Source: Candidatus Methanosphaera massiliense (lineage in GTDB: Archaea; Methanobacteriota; Methanobacteria; Methanobacteriales; Methanobacteriaceae). From it: 64,000 nucleotides of DNA. Under the pieces are notes generated by a model. That model searched no databases. It was not told where the DNA came from and saw only the letters and a program-made list of their open reading frames with translations. Of the stretch, positions 37,585-46,600 are shown piece by piece (within the stretch, counting starts at the first letter, position 1; every line of letters begins with the position of its first letter). The stretch is from assembly GCF_028890305.1 (NCBI RefSeq), contig NZ_JARBXM010000001.1, positions 1,220,501-1,284,500 on the forward strand, given 5' to 3'. A program made the position numbers and the translations under genes.

Positions 37585-38322
37585 ATGAGTAATAATAATA
37601 TTGATTTATATAAGAAAGATAAGGCAATTAAACGTTATAATTTTATTAAAGAACTTGATTATACTGATAGTGAATATAAGAAGAATTTAAGAAAACATAT
37701 GGCTAATCATCGTCAGAATGCTAGAGGCTTATTAAATCCACGTTTAACAGCAAAGCAGGAATTGTTGATGTATGAAATGTATGGATTTGAGAGCATGAAA
37801 AATTATGCATTAGATGTACTTAAGCAAAATATTGAATATTGCACAGTTTTAGAAGCTGACAGTCATGACAAACAAATTTCGTTAACAGAAAAATTTCTTA
37901 GAGAAAGTAATAATAAGGAATATCTTTTAACATTAAAGCCTTTCAGCACTAAAAATGGTAATTCATGGTATACTCCTGTGGATAGATTAGTTAATTGGAT
38001 TGATTGTTATATGATTCAAAGAGAGGTTTTTTTTAAGTATGCTAATAAAGATGAAATCTTACTATATCTACCAAGTTATTTTCAGGATAATATCTTATCA
38101 ATGATTACGTATACTGAAAATGAGGAGATGGATTTTGATAAGGATATAGATGAGATTGCTAAAGTGTATGATACATTAGTAAATGGTGTTATAGATGTAC
38201 TTGAAAGTCTTCCAGAGGATAAAATGATTGATAACTTGTTTACAATGGATTATAAACAAATCAAAAAGAATAAGAAAATTATACGAGAATTAGGTAAGGA
38301 TTATCTTAAATTAATGGAATAA
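37585..38322 (+). CDS. hypothetical protein (245 aa)
   Basis: I do not recognise this protein. It is 245 aa, soluble, rich in Lys, Asn and Asp, and mostly helical by appearance, with no cysteine motif or membrane segment. AGAGGA precedes the ATG. It ends just before a hairpin (38371-38402) that separates it from the convergent barstar-like gene. Confidence 0.6.
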   Translation: MSNNNIDLYKKDKAIKRYNFIKELDYTDSEYKKNLRKHMANHRQNARGLLNPRLTAKQELLMYEMYGFESMKNYALDVLKQNIEYCTVLEADSHDKQISLTEKFLRESNNKEYLLTLKPFSTKNGNSWYTPVDRLVNWIDCYMIQREVFFKYANKDEILLYLPSYFQDNILSMITYTENEEMDFDKDIDEIAKVYDTLVNGVIDVLESLPEDKMIDNLFTMDYKQIKKNKKIIRELGKDYLKLME

Positions 38323-38370
38323 TAACTTTCATTAATTATTATTTTTTTTTTAAAAAATGAGTATGGTGAA

Positions 38371-38402
38371 AGAAGGGTAATTGGTTATGTAATTACTCTT
38401 CT
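38371..38402. terminator. bidirectional hairpin terminator between convergent genes
   Basis: A 12-bp stem (38371-38382 with 38391-38402, one G-T pair) has an 8-base loop. It overlaps the stop codon of the barstar-like gene on the minus strand and follows the plus-strand gene ending at 38322. Confidence 0.55.
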
Positions 38403-38635
38403 ATATTTACTGATACAAGATCGTTTTCATCTGATGCTCTTTGGAAAGCATCTATTAGTAGTGGATCTATTTTATCAGGGTTTGTTATATTTACTATTGT
38501 TTTCGTGTAGAATCCTACTAGGTAGAAGTAAATATCTTCGTAGTCACCGGTGAACTCTGGTAGGTCAAATGTTTCTTTTAGATAATTATTTTGATCTTCT
38601 TCTATTTTTTTTCCATCTATGTCGAATTTGTTCAT
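38393..38635 (-). CDS. barstar-like protein
   Basis: The 80-aa protein follows the barstar pattern: MNKFDIDGKKI as first strand, then LPEFTGDYEDIYFYLVGF matching the LPEYYGxNLDALxDxLxGW helix region, and a final LVSVNIEE strand. Barstar family proteins bind and inhibit barnase-type ribonucleases. The usual Trp near the interface helix is absent, and there is no barnase-like gene in the window. It could be an immunity protein or a repurposed fold. The GGAAG site precedes the ATG. Confidence 0.7.
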   Translation of the reverse strand: MNKFDIDGKKIEEDQNNYLKETFDLPEFTGDYEDIYFYLVGFYTKTIVNITNPDKIDPLLIDAFQRASDENDLVSVNIEE

Positions 38636-38749
38636 TTTTTATTCTTCCAATTATTTTAATAACAATAGTTATATTATTTATAGTATTAAAACTTTATACT
38701 TTTTTTATCTAAAGATAAACTTTTACTATATTTTTTCTACAAAAAATAA

Positions 38750-39340
38750 TTAAAGACTATCATCAACAGTATTATTAATTAAATCTAATTTATGAGGAAT
38801 AATCTCATAATCTTCTAATTCATATCCAATATCTTCATAGCCTTCAAGTTCATCCTCAGTAAATTGTTTTCCTAGCAATCCCCCAACATCAATAATCTTA
38901 TTAACTTTAAAGTTAGCAGTCACTATACCTCTATGAGTATTTTCTATGACAAAATCGTTTATAGTATCTGAAAAATGTGTTAGCACAATAGCTGTTTTCT
39001 TCTCTTTCATTTCTAACTCAGGGTCACTACCTGCAGAGCCCATTCTATCAAGAAATATCTTTGATTGTCCTGCTAAATCACCGAAATATATTGGTGCTGA
39101 GAATATGAAATAATCAGATGCTCTAATCTTATCAAGAAGTTCATTTAAATCATCATTTAATACACATCCACCACCTTGCTTGCACTTTCCACAGCCGGTA
39201 CAACAGTGAATGTTATAATCATCAAGGAATAAAACCTCATTAGATCCTCCAGCATCTTCAATTCCAATGGTTAATCTATCCACAATTTTCTTAGAATTTC
39301 CATTACGTCTACATGAAGTTATTAAAGTTACTGCTTTCAT
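38750..39340 (-). CDS. iron-sulfur flavoprotein / NADPH-dependent FMN reductase-like
   Basis: The 196-aa protein has the flavodoxin-like start VTLITSCRRNGNSKKIVDRL. The cysteine motif CTGCGKCKQGGGC lies near residue 47, as in archaeal iron-sulfur flavoproteins that carry one 4Fe-4S cluster and FMN. The segment FSAPIYFGDLAGQSKIFLDR is the usual FMN-binding/dimer region. Such proteins transfer electrons between ferredoxin and FMN in oxidative-stress or redox balance. The start has GGTGAT upstream. It stands alone. Confidence 0.85.
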   Translation of the reverse strand: MKAVTLITSCRRNGNSKKIVDRLTIGIEDAGGSNEVLFLDDYNIHCCTGCGKCKQGGGCVLNDDLNELLDKIRASDYFIFSAPIYFGDLAGQSKIFLDRMGSAGSDPELEMKEKKTAIVLTHFSDTINDFVIENTHRGIVTANFKVNKIIDVGGLLGKQFTEDELEGYEDIGYELEDYEIIPHKLDLINNTVDDSL

Positions 39341-39461
39341 TAAATCACCTTCTATTTAAAAGATTAAATTATGAAATTAATAAACTTTATTAAAATAAAT
39401 TAGTCTTTAAAATTAAAAATTAGTTTACATAGCGCGGGTTTTTATAAAAAAAAGTTTATAA

Positions 39462-39480
39462 AGGATTAAAAATTAATCCT
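39462..39480 (-). terminator. hairpin terminator of the 39483-40205 gene
   Basis: AGGATTAA (39462-39469) and TTAATCCT (39473-39480) form a perfect 8-bp stem with a 3-base loop. It directly abuts the stop codon and, on the minus strand, is followed by a T-rich stretch. Confidence 0.65.
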
Positions 39481-39482
39481 CC

Positions 39483-40205
39483 TTATTGGTTATGCCAACC
39501 ATCTACAATTAAATGGTAATCAGGGGAATTATGGTTAATTTTAATAGTATAGTTATTCATATCAATAATATCTCGATTATTATTTACTATTAGATATGCA
39601 TAGCCCTGACTAATATCTAGGTTATACTCAGCATAATTTTTATAACCATTACTTTCAAGTACTTTAATGTAAGTTTGTAATCTATCCTTATACTTAAATG
39701 ATTTTTTATGTATCTTACCCTCTTCAATATATTCTACAGTGATTTTATTACCTACTTCATCACTAAACTTATTTCTTGCACGTTCTTTTCTGTATTTTCT
39801 TTTATCATTAATGAAGTTATGATAACTATCTTTTAAATTGTTGTAATTATTATTAATACTGTTGACGGTATTCTGAACTTTTATACTGAGATTATTGAAG
39901 AATCTTGTAAATCTACTTGTACTTCCAGGATAATTATTTTCAGGTTTTACAAAGTAATCAATCAAACTCCATAGTTTAGATAGTATAAATGATGGTTTTT
40001 TGATTGTTTTATTATCCATTTTATACATTGAGATAAAGTCAAGGAGGATTACTACTAGTAAGGGTATTGTTAGAAATCCCCATGTAAATAGATTTATTAT
40101 CATTGATATAATTGACCATTGAAATAGGAATGATAATAGATAAATCCATTTAATCATGTTATTAATATTAAAATTATTATTCATATTATTATAATTTGCT
40201 TTCAT
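39483..40205 (-). CDS. hypothetical membrane protein (240 aa)
   Basis: I do not recognise this protein. It has an Asn-rich N-terminus and two hydrophobic segments near residues 17-65 (WIYLLSFLFQWSIISMIINL and FLTIPLLVVILLDFISMY). A long soluble part rich in Asn and Lys follows, ending in a predicted alpha/beta domain (KDRLQTYIKVLESNGYKNYA). The membrane segments place the C-terminal domain probably in the cytoplasm. No function can be assigned. Confidence 0.6.
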   Translation of the reverse strand: MKANYNNMNNNFNINNMIKWIYLLSFLFQWSIISMIINLFTWGFLTIPLLVVILLDFISMYKMDNKTIKKPSFILSKLWSLIDYFVKPENNYPGSTSRFTRFFNNLSIKVQNTVNSINNNYNNLKDSYHNFINDKRKYRKERARNKFSDEVGNKITVEYIEEGKIHKKSFKYKDRLQTYIKVLESNGYKNYAEYNLDISQGYAYLIVNNNRDIIDMNNYTIKINHNSPDYHLIVDGWHNQ

Positions 40206-40486
40206 TATCTTAACCTTTAATATATAGTAGTTTCATCTTTTATATACTTATTGTTATTTTATTAATTAAAGAAAAATTGAATTGAAATCATGGTTAAAAT
40301 TTAATAATAAGGTATTACATAATAGTATTATACCTTTATATAATCTATATAAATTTTCAATAATAGAAATTTATGGATAATTCAAACTAAGGGATATAAA
40401 CTATTTTTTTTAGGTTAATATCTAATATACATATTTCAGTTAAAGAAAATTGTTTATATTTACTAATTAAAGGTGTAATGATTATA

Positions 40487-41137
40487 ATGAATTGGAATTT
40501 TGATTTCACAGAAAAACAGATAATCATTACAGTATTCTTTTGTATGGCATTCACAATATCAAATCTAATTACTGTTAAAATTATAGATTTACACTTTTTA
40601 GGATTAGAAGTACCAGCAGGAGTACTTATTTATCCATTAGTTTATATTTTAACAAATGTAATTACAGAAGTATATGGTGAAAAAACAGCACAAAAAACTT
40701 TAGCACTAGGTATAGCTGCTGATGTATTATTCGTATTCATGACAACATTAATATTAGTATTACCATCACCAGCATTCTATACAGGTGATTCAAGTTTACA
40801 ATTTGTATTTACACAAACACCTAGAATACTAATAGCATCATACATCAGTTATCTAGCAGGTAACCTTGTAAATGCAAGAGTAACAACAATTGTAAACCGT
40901 GGAACATCCTATTTACAAATTAAAAACTTAGGAGCAATAGCTCTTGGTGAATTAATTGATAATATAATATTCATAGGATTAGCATTCATAGGATCTGTAC
41001 CAGTAATTGACATAGTTATCATGATATTCAGTCACTGGGTAATCAGTTTAATATGGAATGTAATAGCACAACCATTCACTGCTAGAACAGTTAAATGGGC
41101 TGCTAAAGGAAAACCAGAAGATACTGTTAATGCATAA
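40487..41137 (+). CDS. YhhQ/VUT-family transporter (queuosine/archaeosine precursor uptake)
   Basis: The 216-aa protein has about six membrane segments. The family motif LIYPLVYILTNVITEVYGEK is followed later by GELIDNIIFIGLAFIG, as in YhhQ, which imports queuosine precursors such as preQ0. In archaea the same precursor feeds archaeosine synthesis, so a salvage role is likely (inference). The start at ATG 40487 is 11 bases from GGTG, while ATG 40478 is only two bases away; both are possible. It is transcribed alone. Confidence 0.88.
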   Translation: MNWNFDFTEKQIIITVFFCMAFTISNLITVKIIDLHFLGLEVPAGVLIYPLVYILTNVITEVYGEKTAQKTLALGIAADVLFVFMTTLILVLPSPAFYTGDSSLQFVFTQTPRILIASYISYLAGNLVNARVTTIVNRGTSYLQIKNLGAIALGELIDNIIFIGLAFIGSVPVIDIVIMIFSHWVISLIWNVIAQPFTARTVKWAAKGKPEDTVNA

Positions 41138-41307
41138 ATAAATAGGAATGATATTCTATTTTTATTAAACATATTCTTTTTTTATTTTTTTATATACTTT
41201 TTTTATACACAATATATTCTAAGAAAAAATATATTAATCCTTTAATAAAGATTATATTGACTAGATTAAAATAAAATATAATTTTAATATTAAGGGGAAA
41301 GACTATT

Positions 41308-44037
41308 TTGTCGAATAACATAAATTCAATTAATAATCCGAATAATAAGTCGTTTAAGATTTCAGTAATAATGGCTGTATATAATACAGAAAATTATCTG
41401 AATCAAGCTATTGATTCGATTCTACATCAAACAATAGGCTTTAGAGAAAATATACAACTTATATTGGTTAATGATGGTAGCACTGATGATTCAGAGGATA
41501 TCATGAGAAGTTACCAGGAACAGTATCCTGATAATATAATTGTTATATCGCAGGAAAATCAGGGGCAGTCCGCTGCTCGTAATAATGGTTTAAACTATGT
41601 TAGAGGTAAGATTGTTAACTTCTTAGATAGTGATGACTACATATCAGAATCCGCATTTGAGGATGTTTACTACTTCTTTTTAGAAAACTATGATAAAACA
41701 GATGTTGTATCAATACCATATTATTCATTTGGTAGAATTGAACAACCTCATAAACTAAATTATAAATATGAATCAACTAGAATAATTGATTTACTAGAAG
41801 AACCAGATAATCCACAATTATCCGCATCTTCTGCATTCATAAAATATGATGTACTTAAAGACTTTACTTTTTCAACAGATTTGGTAGGATCTGAGGACGC
41901 TTTACTTATAAATATGATTCTATTAAACAAGAAAACATTAGGTGTAGTTAATTCTGCACAATACTACTATCGAAAAAGAAAAGATGCTAGTTCTACAATA
42001 GATGTTATCTACAAGATAAAAGAAGGTTATACAGATAGATTAGAGAACTATTTCATGGAACTAATAAACTATTCTATATCAAAGGTAGGTTATGTTCCAG
42101 AATTTATCCAGTACACATTAGCATATGATTTACAGTGGATAATACAACTTCCAAACCTAAAATATGTCTTTGATAAAAAAGGAGAAATACCTGAATTTTG
42201 GAAGATAATGAATGATGTAATTAGTTACATTGAAGACGATGCTATAATTAATAACAGAGGTATAGTTTCAAACCAACATAAATCATTCCTAATATATCTA
42301 AAAAACTTAGAACTAAGATATGAGATAAAAGATGATGATATTGTATTAATGTCAGCAGATCATCAATTAGATAAACTTAAAGACCATTCATTACATATAG
42401 ATATAATAGAAATTAAAAATAACACGCTAAATATATCGGGATATACTCATACTCACTTTAAATCAGATAAAATAACAATACAAGCAGTAATTAATAATAA
42501 TTCAGATAGATATCTAGGAAAAATGGTACATTATCCAACTCGTGATAATGTTAAATTCTTATCAATACCATGGACATTAATTTACAATTTTGACATAAAA
42601 ATACCATTAGATGTTGTAATGAATTCACAAGTCAAAATTAAAGTGAATTACCACATTGACGGAGATACAAGTAATTTCAGCAGGGACAACTTAATCTCTG
42701 ATTATCTAGAAATAAAATTCTCAAAAAATGCAAGATTATCTAAAACAAGCATATACTCTGTCAGAGATTCAAAAGTTATACTGTTTAAAAATAATTCATT
42801 TTATATTAGTAAATATGATTTCTTTTCAATACTTAGACATGAAAGAAGCATATTTAAAAAGATATTACAAGAAAAAAAATTTGGATACAAAGAAATTCTA
42901 AAAATTAAACTATTATATCTACTAAAACATTTTTTAAAGGGATATAGAAAGCCAATTTATCTTTTCATGGATCGTCCAGAGCAAGGTGATGATAATGGTG
43001 AACACCTATTTAAACACGCGTTAACTTGTAATGATAACATAAGAAAATATTTCATAGTGGAAGAGGATTCTAAAACATTTAAACCAGTATCACGATTAGG
43101 TGAAGTAGTACCCTACAAATCACTAAAACATAAATTATTATTCCTATTTGCAGATAAAATTATTACTTCACATCCTGACGAACCAGTAATTAATCCATTT
43201 TTCTCATACAGTCCAAATAAGGATGAAAGACATTTTATCAGTGGTCTTGGAAATGCTGAGATATACTTTTTACAACATGGAGTGACAAAGGATAACATTT
43301 CACCTTATCTTAAAAAGTATGATAAGAACTTATCATTAATAGTAACAGTATCTGACAAAGAACATGATTCATTTATGGATGATGGATATAATTATGATGA
43401 AAATATTATTCAAACACTAGGATTTCCACGATTTGATAATCTGGAAAGTCATCCATGTAAACAAATATTAATTATTCCAACATGGCGTGATTATCTTGAA
43501 GGAAATGAAGATTTATTCATAAATTCAGGATATTATACTAAATTAAACAATCTATTAAATGATGAAAGATTAATAAAATTAGCAAAAGAATATGGCTATA
43601 AAATAGTATTCAAGCCACATCCACGTTTAATGCATAAAATAAACGAAAAAACTAATAAAAGATATATTGATTTAATAAAATTTAATCAGTATATTAGATT
43701 AAGTACAGATGATTTATATCAAGAATTATTCAGCGAATCATCATTATTAATCACTGATTACTCATCAGTATTCTTTGATTTTGCATATTTAAAGAAACCA
43801 GTAATATATTATCATCCAAATAATGATTATCATCACTCAAAAAGTTACTTTGATTATGATAAGATGGGATTTGGTAGTGTTGAGATGAATGATAAATCAT
43901 TAATTAATAAAATAGCTGAATATCTTGAAAATGATTGTGAAATGGAAGATATATATAAACAGAGAATTGACCAGTTTTTTAAATTTAAGGATAAACATAA
44001 TTCACAGCGTGTCTATGATTGGATAAAGAATCACTAG
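41308..44037 (+). CDS. two-domain GT2 glycosyltransferase / TagF-like glycerophosphotransferase
   Basis: The 909-aa protein starts with a family-2 glycosyltransferase domain (about residues 16-270): SVIMAVYNTENYL, LVNDGSTDDS, NQGQSAARNNGL and the metal-binding FLDSDDY. A middle region of about 250 residues is not recognised. The C-terminal half (about 560-905) matches TagB/TagF CDP-glycerol glycerophosphotransferases, with FKPHPRL, LLITDYSSVFFDFAYLKKPV and IYYHPNNDY. Bacterial relatives polymerise teichoic acid. Here it probably builds a glycosylated, phosphate-linked surface polymer. The start is a TTG with AAGGGG upstream. dtd follows 9 bp later. Confidence 0.87.
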   Translation: MSNNINSINNPNNKSFKISVIMAVYNTENYLNQAIDSILHQTIGFRENIQLILVNDGSTDDSEDIMRSYQEQYPDNIIVISQENQGQSAARNNGLNYVRGKIVNFLDSDDYISESAFEDVYYFFLENYDKTDVVSIPYYSFGRIEQPHKLNYKYESTRIIDLLEEPDNPQLSASSAFIKYDVLKDFTFSTDLVGSEDALLINMILLNKKTLGVVNSAQYYYRKRKDASSTIDVIYKIKEGYTDRLENYFMELINYSISKVGYVPEFIQYTLAYDLQWIIQLPNLKYVFDKKGEIPEFWKIMNDVISYIEDDAIINNRGIVSNQHKSFLIYLKNLELRYEIKDDDIVLMSADHQLDKLKDHSLHIDIIEIKNNTLNISGYTHTHFKSDKITIQAVINNNSDRYLGKMVHYPTRDNVKFLSIPWTLIYNFDIKIPLDVVMNSQVKIKVNYHIDGDTSNFSRDNLISDYLEIKFSKNARLSKTSIYSVRDSKVILFKNNSFYISKYDFFSILRHERSIFKKILQEKKFGYKEILKIKLLYLLKHFLKGYRKPIYLFMDRPEQGDDNGEHLFKHALTCNDNIRKYFIVEEDSKTFKPVSRLGEVVPYKSLKHKLLFLFADKIITSHPDEPVINPFFSYSPNKDERHFISGLGNAEIYFLQHGVTKDNISPYLKKYDKNLSLIVTVSDKEHDSFMDDGYNYDENIIQTLGFPRFDNLESHPCKQILIIPTWRDYLEGNEDLFINSGYYTKLNNLLNDERLIKLAKEYGYKIVFKPHPRLMHKINEKTNKRYIDLIKFNQYIRLSTDDLYQELFSESSLLITDYSSVFFDFAYLKKPVIYYHPNNDYHHSKSYFDYDKMGFGSVEMNDKSLINKIAEYLENDCEMEDIYKQRIDQFFKFKDKHNSQRVYDWIKNH

Positions 44038-44046
44038 GTGTAATAT

Positions 44047-44493
44047 ATGAGATTAGTTATACAGAGAGTAAACAATGCAAAGGTTGAAGTAGATAATAAA
44101 GTAGTAGGTAATATTGATAAGGGCTACATGGTACTAGTAGGCTTTGGTAAACATGATACTAGAAAGGAAGCTGACTACATGGTTAATAAAATTATGCATC
44201 TACGCGTATTTGAAGATGATGAGGGACGTATGAACCTAAATATTAATGATGTTCAAGGAGAGTTATTATTAATTCCACAATTTACATTATATGGTGATGT
44301 TAGTCATAATAACAGACCCTCCTTTTCTAATGCTATGAATCCGGAGGATGCTGAGAAGTTATTTGATTATTATTGTGATAAGTGTAGTGACTATGTTCAT
44401 GTTGAAAGAGGTATTTTTGGAGCTTTCATGAATGTTAGCTTGGAGAATAATGGTCCTGTAACAATTCTTGCTGATAAAGAATATAAAAAATAA
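44047..44493 (+). CDS. dtd: D-aminoacyl-tRNA deacylase, bacterial type (Dtd)
   Basis: The 148-aa protein is a full-length Dtd, which removes D-amino acids mischarged on tRNA. It shows [16 protein letters not shown] at the N-terminus, PQFTLYGDV in place of the usual SQFTLYAD, and the C-terminal NGPVT Gly-cisPro motif. The first position of the SQFTL signature is Pro-Gln rather than Ser-Gln, a small deviation near the active site. The ribosome site overlaps the stop of the upstream glycosyltransferase gene. Most archaea use the unrelated Dtd2, so a bacterial origin is plausible. Confidence 0.9.
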   Translation: MRLVIQRVNNAKVEVDNKVVGNIDKGYMVLVGFGKHDTRKEADYMVNKIMHLRVFEDDEGRMNLNINDVQGELLLIPQFTLYGDVSHNNRPSFSNAMNPEDAEKLFDYYCDKCSDYVHVERGIFGAFMNVSLENNGPVTILADKEYKK

Positions 44494-44515
44494 GAAAAAA
44501 GAAGAGAAGGTTAAT

Positions 44516-45723
44516 TTAGCTAAATATTTCATTAGTTGCATCTGCTGCTGGGTCAAATTCCTCTGATACTTCTTTCATATATTTTGGTATATCCATGTGT
44601 TGTGGACATTGTTCTACACATGCTCCACATTTTATACAATCAGATGCTCTACCATATTCATCTCTTGTTATATAACTAAGGTAGTAGTTGAGTTGCTATG
44701 AGAAACCTTTCCATTCGGTCTGTTTTTCTGTATTATATAATTCAAAGTATTTAGATATGTATATATTTTTTGGACAACTGTTTATACAGTAATCACAGGA
44801 CGTACATGGTATTGCTATTGCTGAATGAATAATATCTGCTACATTGTTTATTATTTCCTGTTCTTCATTATTAATTGGTTTAAGATTATTAAATGTTTCT
44901 AGATTATCCTCTAATTGTTCTTGATTACTTATTCCACTTAATACCATCATAACGTTATCTAATTCTGCTACAAATCTCAATGCCCATTACTCCACTTAAT
45001 ACCCTCATAACGTTATCTAATTCTGCTACAAATCTCAATGCCCATGATGCGGGTGATGCTTCACTATTATATTCTTTCATTAATTTTTCTGCTTTCGGTG
45101 GTACATTTGCTAAGGATCCACCTTTAACTGGTTCCATTATTATTACTGGTTTTTCGTATTTTTTTGATAGTTCATAGCATTTTCTTGCTTCTACTCCATT
45201 ATCTTCCCAGTCAAGGTAGTTTAGTTGTAATTGTATGAATTCTATTTCGGGTGTTCTTTTAGGATTTTTTCCAGGTATTTAGAGTTATCGTGCATTGATA
45301 TTCCAATGTTTTTTATTTGTCCTACTTCTTTTTTGTCTGCTATGAATTTGAAGCAATCAGCTATATCTAATGCTTTATCTGTCCATGAGCAGAGGTTGTG
45401 TAACATATAATAATCAAAGTATTCTACTCCTGTTCTTTCTATTTGTTCATTGAATAATTTTTCTAAATCTCTGGTTTTTTAACAAAGAATAGTGGAAATT
45501 TATCTGAAATTATGTAGGATTCTCTTGGATATCTTTTTACTACTCCTTCTTTAAATGCTACTTCACTTTTTCCATTATGGTAAGGGTATGCTGTGTCGAA
45601 GTAGTTGTATCCATTTTCCATGTAGGTATCTATTATTTTATTTAATTGTTCTTGGTCTATGTGTTCAGGGTTTTCATCTATTTGAGGTAATCTCATCATT
45701 CCGAATCCGAATTTTTTCATCAT
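44516..45723 (-). pseudogene. degraded ferredoxin-domain aldo/keto reductase
   Basis: Pieces of one aldo/keto reductase with C-terminal 4Fe-4S motifs appear in order but in shifting frames. They are FGFGMMRLPQ...FDTAYPYHNGKSE at the start, then GVEYFDYYMLHNL, IIMEPVKGGSLANVPP, CTSCDYCINSCPK and finally CIKCGACVEQCPQH. Four lesions are visible: a frameshift at an A6 run near 45478, another near 45275, a 58-bp tandem duplication at 44933-45045, and an in-frame TAG at 44696-44698. Repairing them gives a protein of about 380 aa, the usual family length. The start has AGGAGTGAT just before ATG 45723/45720. Confidence 0.88.
44933..45045. repeat. 58-bp-period tandem duplication inside the reductase pseudogene
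   Basis: The 55 bases at 44933-44987 recur at 44991-45045 with a single difference (ACCATC versus ACCCTC). The period of 58 is not a multiple of three, so it shifts the reading frame. Confidence 0.9.
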
Positions 45724-45901
45724 ATCACTCCTCATTATTTAATTTTATATTAATTCTTGTTTTTAAATATTCACATATATGAATATAATAATTATGTAAG
45801 GAATAATTGTATTCTTTGATTAAATCATTTTATAATAAAATAGAGAGGTTTATATAAGATAATAAATTAAATATCTACTAATGAAAAACGGAGGTGTACT
45901 T

Positions 45902-46423
45902 ATGGACATCGGTAATTGGGAGATTAACACACCTGCAATAATCATGATATTATTAGGTATTTTAGCATTAATCTTTCCAGCTGCATCAACTCAGACTATA
46001 GGTATAATAGTAGGTATATTATTCTTATTAATAGCAATTGTTTTAATCATAGCAGGTTTTGCTGAGATTGCTGTTTCAAGAGCTTTTGCAGGTTTTACAT
46101 TGATAATAGCGATATTATGTATATTATTAAGTTATTTCTTAATGTTTAATCCGGCATCAGTTGCAATACTTGTAAGTGTAATAATATATTTACTTGGTAT
46201 TATAATGATTATAGTTGGAATATTTAACTTAGTAACAGGTCAACTATTTAAACCATTAAGTGCAATGGGTATCACCGGATTAATATTTGGTATATTATTC
46301 ATAGTAATAGGAGTCTTTGTAAGAAATCCTACTGTATTAGGTATAATAGTTGGTCTATGGCTAATAATATCAGGAATACTATCAATTTATGGAGATAATG
46401 ATAAAAATTATATAGACATCTAA
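45902..46423 (+). CDS. DUF308 (HdeD-like) membrane protein
   Basis: The 173-aa protein consists almost wholly of six hydrophobic segments arranged as repeated pairs (IIMILLGILALIFPAAS, IGIIVGILFLLIAIVLIIAG and similar). This is the layout of HdeD/DUF308 proteins, whose bacterial member takes part in acid resistance. The start is ATG 45902, close after GGAGGTG; the earlier in-frame ATG at 45881 precedes the ribosome site. It is transcribed alone. Function in archaea is not known. Confidence 0.85.
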   Translation: MDIGNWEINTPAIIMILLGILALIFPAASTQTIGIIVGILFLLIAIVLIIAGFAEIAVSRAFAGFTLIIAILCILLSYFLMFNPASVAILVSVIIYLLGIIMIIVGIFNLVTGQLFKPLSAMGITGLIFGILFIVIGVFVRNPTVLGIIVGLWLIISGILSIYGDNDKNYIDI

Positions 46424-46600
46424 TCTCCTTATTTAATTATTTTTTTTTAACCTATTTTTTCTTTTATTTTATTAACTAATTTTAATAGTAAATATTAACA
46501 CTTATTTTTAATATAACATAAATTAATAACAATAATAAATATTTCTTTTTAGAAAAATCAGTATTAGAACCATAGAAATAATAAATGAGGTTAGATATTA

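Noticed and set aside
44696-44698. In-frame TAG in the aldo/keto reductase as a pyrrolysine codon
   Set aside because: The gene also has two frameshifts and a frame-breaking duplication, so the TAG is one more lesion. No pyrrolysine genes or methylamine methyltransferases are in the window.
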